A stretch of 64,000 nt of DNA from positions 372,001 through 436,000 of the forward strand of contig JAEPLS010000001.1 in the NCBI GenBank assembly GCA_017644325.1, read 5' to 3'. Both the position numbers and the translations under genes were made by a program. The first letter of the stretch is position 1, and each line of letters begins with the position of its first letter. This document shows positions 57,447 through 64,000 of this stretch, one piece after another. This DNA comes from Prochlorococcus marinus CUG1438. GTDB lineage: Bacteria; Cyanobacteriota; Cyanobacteriia; PCC-6307; Cyanobiaceae. The notes below the pieces were generated by a model, which worked only from the letters and a program-made list of their open reading frames with translations, was not told where the DNA came from and made no database searches.

Positions 57447-58523
57447 TTAAAGATTGATTTTTAAAACTATACCTAAAATTATAAGTAAAATGTTGATTTT
57501 CCAAAAATTTTCAACTATCTTTTCTTCTTTTACTCCCTTAAGTTCAAAATGGTGATGTAGTGGTGTCATCAAAAATATACGTTTACCTTTGAGAAATAAT
57601 TTTTTTGTAATTTTAAAAAATCCCACTTGAATCATTACTGATAAAGATTCAATAATAAAGATTCCTGAGAAAATAGATAAGCTAAAAATGCTATTAGTTA
57701 TTAACGCTATAGAAGCTAGAATTGCGCCAATACTTAATGATCCGGTGTCACCCATAAATATTTTTGCAGGGTAACTATTGTATTTGAGAAATCCTAAGCA
57801 TATGCCAGACATTGAATAGCATAAGATACTAAAAACAATAAGTTCCTGTTGCTCTTTCAATAAAATTTCTGTCCCTAATCCAAAAAAGATAATCCCACTG
57901 CATCCAGCCGCTAAACCATCTAGTCCATCAGTCAAATTCACTGAATTACTTATTCCAACAAGCACTAGAAAAGAAATGGGCAATATGAAAATATTCATAT
58001 TTATTCCCCATGAGTCTGATATTAAAATTAGTGGATTTATTAAATTCTTTTCATAGGCTAAAAATATAAAAATTATTGAAATAATGCTTTGTAAGATAAA
58101 TTTTTCTTTTGTTTTTAACCCCGTGTTCTCTTTGTTTTTAAAGCTTAAAAAATCATCCCAAAAACCTATCATAAAGTAACCTAAAGTAGCTAGAAATAGG
58201 AGGAATAAATTAAGGGAATTTAAATTTATAGTTAATATTAATAGAAAAATTAAAAAAGGAACTATCATTAAGATTCCTCCCATTGTAGGGGTGTCACGCT
58301 TTTTAAAGTGATTAGAAGGGCCTTCAGTCCTAATATTTTGAAGTAAATTTAGTTTTTTGATTATTTTTAAACCATTCTTTGTTGTATATAAAGAAATAAA
58401 AAAAAATAAAGTATAAACTCCAAAAAAAATAAAATTTTTGAAAAAATAGGATGTTACTATTAAAGCAAAAGTATTTATTATTAATAACGATTTATAGTTA
58501 AATTCTTTAATCTTCCCAATCAT
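57447..58523 (-). CDS. mraY: Phospho-N-acetylmuramoyl-pentapeptide transferase
   Basis: MraY makes lipid I at the inner membrane. The 358-residue protein has about ten membrane segments and the conserved cytosolic motifs RDTPTMGGILM near residue 75, NLTDGLDGLAAG near 198 and FLMTPLHHHFEL near 320. It overlaps the DUF3134 gene by 17 bases. With murA, murB and murC it covers part of the wall pathway in this window. Confidence 0.96.
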   Translation of the reverse strand: MIGKIKEFNYKSLLIINTFALIVTSYFFKNFIFFGVYTLFFFISLYTTKNGLKIIKKLNLLQNIRTEGPSNHFKKRDTPTMGGILMIVPFLIFLLILTINLNSLNLFLLFLATLGYFMIGFWDDFLSFKNKENTGLKTKEKFILQSIISIIFIFLAYEKNLINPLILISDSWGINMNIFILPISFLVLVGISNSVNLTDGLDGLAAGCSGIIFFGLGTEILLKEQQELIVFSILCYSMSGICLGFLKYNSYPAKIFMGDTGSLSIGAILASIALITNSIFSLSIFSGIFIIESLSVMIQVGFFKITKKLFLKGKRIFLMTPLHHHFELKGVKEEKIVENFWKINILLIILGIVLKINL

Positions 58524-58785
58524 CTTCTGAAGGGTCTTCTTCAGTTTTGTAGTCTTCTTTTTCTCCCATAAGTGCGGAAAGTTCTTCCTCTTCTATTGTA
58601 CTAATTTCTTGAGAATCTCCTGCATTTTCAGCAATAAGCCTTCCTGTATTTTCAAGCCAAGATAATAGATCTGGTTCGTCTCTTAATGGCAAAACTGGAG
58701 CCGGATCATCTCTGTGGTAACAAGTTAATGCGGGATTAACTTCAGAAATATCGTCTAATCTAATTTTTAGTTTATTTGAATCCAT
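58507..58785 (-). CDS. DUF3134-like small protein
   Basis: Starting at MDSNKLKIRL the protein has 92 residues. The conserved-looking core NPALTCYHRDDPAPVLPLRDEPDLLSWLENTGRL (in parts) matches the cyanobacterial DUF3134 family as I remember it. The C-terminus is very acidic (DPSEDDWED). A longer ORF from 58818 adds an unlikely extension. The family is cyanobacteria-specific and of unknown function. It overlaps the mraY start. Confidence 0.8.
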   Translation of the reverse strand: MDSNKLKIRLDDISEVNPALTCYHRDDPAPVLPLRDEPDLLSWLENTGRLIAENAGDSQEISTIEEEELSALMGEKEDYKTEEDPSEDDWED

Positions 58786-58838
58786 TAAAGTAAGTGTCCT
58801 ACATATAAGATAATACATAATGATGCACTCGAAAAACT

Positions 58839-59033
58839 TTGTTTTATAAAGGAAATTTAGAATTCTTATTTATTTGGTCAATTTCATTATTTTTGTCTGG
58901 ATTATTTAAGATTATTGGATATTTAAATCCCAATATTTTGTTAATTAATAACTTTCTTATATTATTTCTAGTTTTTGGTCCAGCTCTTTTAGTTACAATA
59001 ATATTAGTTTTTAATAAGCTTTCAAATTCTTAA
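58839..59033 (+). CDS. Small putative membrane protein
   Basis: This 64-residue ORF starts at TTG and has two hydrophobic segments (LFIWSISLFLSGLFKIIGYL and LILFLVFGPALLVTIILVF). There is a short leader before argG. No family is recognised; the TTG start and small size limit confidence. It may be co-transcribed with argG 36 bases downstream. Confidence 0.45.
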   Translation: MFYKGNLEFLFIWSISLFLSGLFKIIGYLNPNILLINNFLILFLVFGPALLVTIILVFNKLSNS

Positions 59034-59069
59034 TTACGTCAAAAATTTAAATTTATGGAGCAAATTTAA

Positions 59070-60284
59070 ATGCAGCAGGTAAAAAAAGTTGTACTAGCAT
59101 ATTCTGGGGGCGTTGATACGAGCGTTTGTATTCCATATCTAAAGAATGAGTATGGCATCTCAGAAGTAGTAACTTTTGTTGCAGATCTTGGACAAGGCGA
59201 GAATTTGGATCTTATTAGGCAAAAAGCTTTAGATTCGGGTGCATCTCAATCAATCGTTGGTAATTTAGTTAATAGTTTTGTTGAAAGATTCGCTTTCCCA
59301 GCTATTAGAGCAAATGCATTATATTTAGATAAATATCCTTTATCTACAGCTCTTGCTAGGCCTTTAATTGCTGAAAATTTAGTAGATATTGCCCGACAGA
59401 TTAATGCTGATGCAGTAGCTCATGGTTGTACTGGTAAAGGCAATGATCAAGTTCGATTTGATTTGGCAATTAATGCTTTAGGGCCTGATTTGAAAATAAT
59501 TACTCCTGCAAGGGAGTGGAATATGAGTAGGGAAGAGGCCATAGTTTATGGAGAAAAATTTGGTATTCCTGCACCAGTATCTAAAAAATCACCATATTCA
59601 ATAGATGTCAACTTGCTTGGTAGAAGCATTGAGGCGGGGATTTTAGAAGATCCAATGCAAGAAGTGCCTGAAGATATATTTGCTATGACATCATCAATTG
59701 ATAATTCACCTGATTCCCCTCAAGATATCGAGATTCGCTTTAAAAATGGTTTTCCAGTTGGAATTAATGATGAATTTTTAACTCCAGTAGAGATTATTCA
59801 AAAAGCAAACGATCTTGCAGGTGCTCATGGTTTTGGAAGAATAGATATGATTGAAGATCGAGTAGTAGGTATTAAAAGTAGAGAGATTTACGAAACACCA
59901 GGTCTTTTACTTTTAATCAAAGCTCACAAAGAATTAGAGAGTATTACATTAAATCCAGATGTCGTTGATTTTAAAGGAATAGTAGAAAAGAAATGGGGTC
60001 AATTAGTCTATCAAGGTTTTTGGTTTGGACCCCTTAAGGATAGTTTAGACGCCTTTATTTCATCGACTCAAACTTCAGTTAATGGAAAAGTGAAGATTAG
60101 ACTTTATAAAGGGAACGCAATAGTAATTGGTAGAATGTCGGAAAATAATTCACTTTACAGGGAAGATTTGGCAACTTATAGCAAAGACGATGTTTTTAAT
60201 CATTCTCTAGCTGAAGGTTTTATCTATATGTGGGGTATGTCTAATAAAATTTGGGCTGAGTTAAATTCAAAAACGAAAAATTAA
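59070..60284 (+). CDS. argG: Argininosuccinate synthase
   Basis: ArgG joins citrulline and aspartate using ATP. The 404-residue protein begins with the PP-loop [18 protein letters not shown], followed by [15 protein letters not shown] near residue 115 and [17 protein letters not shown] near 170. Its product feeds ArgH, encoded at 31 kb in this window. The length is normal. Confidence 0.97.
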   Translation: MQQVKKVVLAYSGGVDTSVCIPYLKNEYGISEVVTFVADLGQGENLDLIRQKALDSGASQSIVGNLVNSFVERFAFPAIRANALYLDKYPLSTALARPLIAENLVDIARQINADAVAHGCTGKGNDQVRFDLAINALGPDLKIITPAREWNMSREEAIVYGEKFGIPAPVSKKSPYSIDVNLLGRSIEAGILEDPMQEVPEDIFAMTSSIDNSPDSPQDIEIRFKNGFPVGINDEFLTPVEIIQKANDLAGAHGFGRIDMIEDRVVGIKSREIYETPGLLLLIKAHKELESITLNPDVVDFKGIVEKKWGQLVYQGFWFGPLKDSLDAFISSTQTSVNGKVKIRLYKGNAIVIGRMSENNSLYREDLATYSKDDVFNHSLAEGFIYMWGMSNKIWAELNSKTKN

Positions 60285-60287
60285 TAT

Positions 60288-60761
60288 TTAAGATTCTGCA
60301 TTCTCTTTGGTTTCAGTCTCATCTTTTACCGAAGTTGAAGTATTTGCGCTTACTACTGTTTCTTTTTCCTTAGATTCAATTTTCGATTCTGGATTCTCTT
60401 TATTATCTGCTTGAGCTGAATTCTTTGTAGAAGATCTTGGAGTTGGCAAAGGACCTTCTTGTTTTACGGTCATATATCTAATGACATCTTCACTAAGTCT
60501 CATAGCTTTTTCGATTTTGAAAATATGTTGTCCATCACCTTGATGACTGAGTTGGACGTAAATACCTTCTCTATGTTTTGATATTTGATAGGCTAATCTT
60601 CTTTTCCCCCTCATTTGACTGTCGAGAATTGTTCCGCCGAATTCTTCTAAAAGCTTATTGTACTTATCAATGTGGTTAGTTACTTCATCTTCCGCAATAT
60701 CAGGGCGGAGGATGTACATGGTTTCGTAATAAGATTGCTGTTCGTTCATTGTTTCAGACAA
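60288..60761 (-). CDS. rpsF: 30S ribosomal protein S6 with an extended tail
   Basis: S6 lies on the 30S platform. Residues 8-105 carry the S6 fold ([50 protein letters not shown]). The C-terminus continues about 50 residues as a Ser/Lys/Glu-rich, probably disordered tail, giving 157 residues against about 100-135 in most bacteria. It ends four bases from the convergent argG. Confidence 0.95.
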   Translation of the reverse strand: MSETMNEQQSYYETMYILRPDIAEDEVTNHIDKYNKLLEEFGGTILDSQMRGKRRLAYQISKHREGIYVQLSHQGDGQHIFKIEKAMRLSEDVIRYMTVKQEGPLPTPRSSTKNSAQADNKENPESKIESKEKETVVSANTSTSVKDETETKENAES

Positions 60762-60845
60762 GGTCTTTGGCTCATAAATTGATGTGATGAGCGTCTGTTC
60801 ATATTTAACGATACATCATGATGTGCAATTCCTTGAAAATTACAA

Positions 60846-61706
60846 TCAAATATACTTTTTAAGTGCGTCATTCATAATATGAAAAGGTACTTCTAAGCCA
60901 TTTGTCCAAAATGATAATGATTTCATTCCTTGAGCAACGAGCATTTGCAAACCATCGATAGTCATGCATCCTTTGTTGGCACTAAATTTCAATAGATGAG
61001 TTGGAGCTGGGTTGTAAATTAAATCATAAACAATTGTTTTTGAGTTAAGAGATCTCCAAAAAGACTCCCCATACGGCATTACATTTATTTCATGATTAGC
61101 TGTTTTCATGCCTACTGGTGTTGTATTGACAAGTAAATCTGCTTCTTCAATCAATTTTTGAGCTTGATTATCATTATTTAACAAACCCTGAATTTTAATT
61201 TGATTTTCAAAATTTTTTATTAATTCATTTAGTGATGATTTGTTCCTTGATACTACTGAAATTCCAGAAAGTTTTAAATTTATTAATCCTTGAATAACAG
61301 ATCGTGCTGCACCACCTGAGCCAAGGACAATCGCTTGTTTTTTGTTTAAGTTTAAATTCTTTAATGGATAAATAAATCCTTCTACATCTGTATTTGTTCC
61401 GCTCCATTCTTTTTCAGAGTTCAATTTAAGAGTATTAATTGCTTTCAGCTTGCTTGCAATAGGTGAAATTTCACTACAGAGGTTAAATACTTTTTCTTTA
61501 TGAGGAATTGTAATATTTAAACCTTTGCAGTTAATTTTTTTTAAAGAATTCAGAACCAATTCTAGATCTTCATCTTTGCAAGGTATAGCAATATAAATTA
61601 AATCTAAGCCTAAATGTTGAAGGGCAGCATTTTGCATAATTGGTGACAGGGAATGCCTTACTGGATTGCCGATTAATGCAATAAAAGATGTCTTACTTGA
61701 AATCAT
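60846..61706 (-). CDS. aroE: Shikimate dehydrogenase
   Basis: AroE reduces 3-dehydroshikimate with NADPH. The 286-residue protein has the substrate-binding NPVRHSLSPIMQNAAL, the catalytic lysine segment GLNITIPHKEKV near residue 80, the nucleotide loop VLGSGGAARSVIQGL near 130 and the C-terminal GLQMLVAQG. The length is typical. It is divergent from dnaK. Confidence 0.95.
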   Translation of the reverse strand: MISSKTSFIALIGNPVRHSLSPIMQNAALQHLGLDLIYIAIPCKDEDLELVLNSLKKINCKGLNITIPHKEKVFNLCSEISPIASKLKAINTLKLNSEKEWSGTNTDVEGFIYPLKNLNLNKKQAIVLGSGGAARSVIQGLINLKLSGISVVSRNKSSLNELIKNFENQIKIQGLLNNDNQAQKLIEEADLLVNTTPVGMKTANHEINVMPYGESFWRSLNSKTIVYDLIYNPAPTHLLKFSANKGCMTIDGLQMLVAQGMKSLSFWTNGLEVPFHIMNDALKKYI

Positions 61707-61822
61707 GTTTAGAATTTTTTCTTAAAAAATAACAATCTGTTCGGGAACCACACCCCGTCTTTGAGTAACAATAATGACGCTGATGACCGATTATGGAGAA
61801 TATCAAATATGAGAATTTACCC

Positions 61823-63730
61823 ATGGGTAAGGTTGTAGGAATCGATTTAGGAACAACTAACAGTTGTGTCGCAGTAATGGAAGGTGGTAAACCTACTGTA
61901 ATAGCAAATGCTGAAGGTTTCAGAACTACTCCATCAGTTGTTGCATATACAAAAAACCAAGATCAGCTTGTTGGACAAATCGCAAAAAGACAAGCTGTCA
62001 TGAACCCTGAAAACACTTTTTATTCCGCAAAGCGTTTTGTTGGTAGAAGAGTTGATGAGGTAAATGAAGAATCTAAGGAAGTCAGTTATTCAGTAGAAAA
62101 ATCTGGTTCTAGTGTCAAATTAAAGTGTCCTATTTTGGACAAGCAGTTTTCACCTGAAGAGGTAAGTTCTCAAGTTTTAAGAAAGTTAGCAGATGATGCA
62201 GGTAAATACCTCGGTGAAAAAGTTACACAGGCTGTAATTACTGTTCCAGCTTATTTTAATGACTCTCAAAGACAGGCTACAAAAGATGCAGGAAAGATTG
62301 CAGGTTTAGAAGTTCTAAGAATTGTTAATGAGCCAACGGCTGCAGCCCTTGCATATGGTTTGGATAAAGAAAATGAAAAAATTCTTGTTTTTGATTTAGG
62401 AGGAGGAACTTTTGACGTTTCAGTTATTGAAGCTGGTGATGGAGTAACTGAAGTTCTATCTACATCTGGAGATACACATTTAGGTGGTGATGATTTTGAT
62501 AGATGTATCGTAGATCATTTAGCAAGTACTTTTAAATCAAACGAAGGAATTGATCTTAGACAAGATAAGCAGGCTTTACAACGACTTACTGAAGCGGCAG
62601 AAAAAGCAAAAATTGAGCTTTCAAATGCCACTCAAAGCGAAATAAATTTACCGTTTATCACGGCTACCCCTGAAGGTCCAAAACATTTAGATTTGAACCT
62701 AACTAGAGCAAAATTTGAGGAATTAGCAGCTTCTTTAATAGATAGGTGTAAAACACCAGTTGAGAGAGCTATTAGTGATGCAAAAATCTCTACTAGTGAA
62801 ATTGATGAAGTTGTTATGGTCGGAGGTTCATCCAGGATACCTGCTGTTTTAGACTTAGTAAAAAAAATAATAGGTAAGGAACCAAATCAAACTGTTAATC
62901 CTGATGAAGTAGTTGCTGTTGGAGCAGCTATTCAAGGTGGTGTTTTAGCAGGTGAAGTTAAAGATATATTATTGCTTGATGTCACTCCACTTTCTTTAGG
63001 GGTAGAAACTTTAGGTGGGGTTATGACAAAAATGATAAATAGAAATACTACAGTTCCTACAAAGAAATCAGAGACATATTCAACTGCTGTAGACGGTCAA
63101 ACCAACGTTGAAATACATGTATTACAGGGTGAAAGAGAAATGGCATCTGATAACAAAAGCTTAGGAACTTTTAGATTAGATGGTATACCATCAGCACCAA
63201 GAGGTGTCCCCCAAATTGAAGTGACATTTGATATAGATGCTAACGGTATCCTTAGTGTTACAGCTAAAGATAAAGGAAGTGGTAAAGAGCAAAGCATTTC
63301 TATTACTGGTGCTTCTACTTTGTCTGATAATGAGGTAGAAAAAATGGTTAAAGATGCAGAATCAAATGCATCGGCAGATAAAGAAAAAAGAGAAAAAATT
63401 GATTTAAAGAACCAATCTGAGACACTTGTTTATCAGACAGAAAAGCAACTTGGTGAATTGGGAGATAAAATTGATGCTGCAGCAAAATCTAAAGTTGAAG
63501 AAAAAAGTAATGCTCTAAAAGAAGCAACCTCAAAAGAGGACTATGAATCAATGAAAAAACTTCTTGAAGAACTTCAACAAGAACTATATGCCGTTGGCTC
63601 ATCCGTTTATCAGCAACCAGGTAACCAGCCTCCAACACCTGGTTCCGCAAGCGGCCCTGATCAGACTGATTCAAGTGATAAAGGTGGTGATGATGTAATT
63701 GATGCAGACTTTACTGAATCAAAAGATTAG
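61823..63730 (+). CDS. dnaK: Hsp70 chaperone DnaK (DnaK2-like)
   Basis: This Hsp70 starts at [15 protein letters not shown], giving 635 residues; an in-frame ATG at 61793 would add ten residues. The ATPase motifs ([40 protein letters not shown]) and the substrate domain with the DVTPLSLG linker region are complete. The tail ends [14 protein letters not shown]. It partners DnaJ and GrpE, encoded about 33 kb away, and resembles the essential stress-inducible DnaK2 of cyanobacteria. No CIRCE element was seen in its leader. Confidence 0.96.
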   Translation: MGKVVGIDLGTTNSCVAVMEGGKPTVIANAEGFRTTPSVVAYTKNQDQLVGQIAKRQAVMNPENTFYSAKRFVGRRVDEVNEESKEVSYSVEKSGSSVKLKCPILDKQFSPEEVSSQVLRKLADDAGKYLGEKVTQAVITVPAYFNDSQRQATKDAGKIAGLEVLRIVNEPTAAALAYGLDKENEKILVFDLGGGTFDVSVIEAGDGVTEVLSTSGDTHLGGDDFDRCIVDHLASTFKSNEGIDLRQDKQALQRLTEAAEKAKIELSNATQSEINLPFITATPEGPKHLDLNLTRAKFEELAASLIDRCKTPVERAISDAKISTSEIDEVVMVGGSSRIPAVLDLVKKIIGKEPNQTVNPDEVVAVGAAIQGGVLAGEVKDILLLDVTPLSLGVETLGGVMTKMINRNTTVPTKKSETYSTAVDGQTNVEIHVLQGEREMASDNKSLGTFRLDGIPSAPRGVPQIEVTFDIDANGILSVTAKDKGSGKEQSISITGASTLSDNEVEKMVKDAESNASADKEKREKIDLKNQSETLVYQTEKQLGELGDKIDAAAKSKVEEKSNALKEATSKEDYESMKKLLEELQQELYAVGSSVYQQPGNQPPTPGSASGPDQTDSSDKGGDDVIDADFTESKD

Positions 63731-64000
63731 GAAAAGTAATTTTTAATTTCATTAGCAACCCATTTAGAACAAGCTGGCGCAAGTAAAATCCCATTTTTAT
63801 AGAAACCTGTACAAATAATTAGCCCCTTTCCTAAATTTTTCATTATTGGTGAAGGCTCACCTTCAGGTCTAGACCTTACTCCAAACCATGTTTTTGTGAC
63901 TTGACCATTGATAAGCCAAGTTGGCTTTTTATCTAGACAATTTGTAAGTTTCTCAAAAATATTTTTTTCTGGCTTTGTATTATATTCGTCCGTTGAACCA
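63727..64000 (-). CDS. FAD-dependent glycine/D-amino-acid-oxidase-like protein, C-terminal part
   Basis: Only the last roughly 90 codons lie in the window; the gene continues to the right. The minus-strand reading gives [17 protein letters not shown] and [18 protein letters not shown], the C-terminal FAD-binding pattern of the DAO family (ThiO, DadA). The stop TAA (63727-63729) overlaps the convergent dnaK stop by two bases. The substrate cannot be told from this part; ThiO-like glycine oxidase is one option. Confidence 0.75.
   Translation of the reverse strand, partial: GSTDEYNTKPEKNIFEKLTNCLDKKPTWLINGQVTKTWFGVRSRPEGEPSPIMKNLGKGLIICTGFYKNGILLAPACSKWVANEIKNYFS

Overview
The window looks like a high-light-adapted Prochlorococcus chromosome, or a very close marine picocyanobacterial relative. 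The DNA is strongly AT-rich and genes abut or overlap by a few bases. The order dnaN - PRC-barrel protein - purL - purF - gyrA/parC-like - TPR - queG - DUF502 - nusB - ftsY - SpoIIE phosphatase - argH - RNA-binding protein - dus - msrB - grpE - dnaJ - tusA-like - rsgA - ybaB - murB - murC - gap2 - thiL - cyclophilin - efp - accB - pdxA is the one I know from the start of Prochlorococcus genomes, here read from right (47 kb) to left (18 kb). Species identity is inferred from gene order and protein style; no database search was run.

Layout. 0.1-6.4 kb: a solitary Cas4/RecB-like nuclease, a TPR-sulfotransferase, murA with an unusual membrane tail, a small lipoprotein and mreB. 6.4-10.8 kb: an accessory block of small exported proteins inserted downstream of guaA. 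10.8-47 kb: the conserved core block, mostly housekeeping (purines, cobalamin, vitamin B6, fatty acid, peptidoglycan, arginine, chaperones, translation factors). 47.1-47.4 kb: a non-coding region upstream of dnaN with DnaA-box-like sequences, a candidate oriC. 47.4-64 kb: thrC, an ABC1 kinase, recN, uvrA, sucrose-phosphate synthase, mraY, argG, rpsF, aroE, dnaK and the end of an FAD amine oxidase.

The most interesting system is the 6.4-10.8 kb block. The last codons of guaA (Ile-Glu-Trp-Glu-stop) recur four more times downstream of the real gene, always in guaA orientation, dividing the block into four cassettes of about 685, 981, 848 and 1625 bp. Each guaA-end copy is flanked at fixed distances (about 40 bp on one side, 75-83 bp on the other) by two adjacent ~11-bp direct repeats. 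The sequence of this doublet is private to each cassette but matches between that cassette's two ends: GTGACAAA, ACGTAAAA, GCAACAAA or CGGGAAA type. This is the expected architecture of tyrosine-recombinase attachment sites (core plus arm sites). The block therefore reads as a serial array of tiny integrase-less mobile cassettes stacked at the guaA 3' end, each carrying one to three genes for small secreted proteins. Two of the cassettes share the same leader and signal-peptide start but carry unrelated mature proteins.

Other points to note: perfect in-frame minisatellites in ftsY (30 bp x5) and in the glycine-rich RNA-binding protein (42 bp x3); near-identical TPR units in the sulfotransferase; a sucrose-phosphate synthase without its phosphatase domain, overlapped antisense by an 81-residue gene; and a GyrA paralogue without a visible GyrA box. 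No rRNA, tRNA, CRISPR array, transposase or integrase was recognised.
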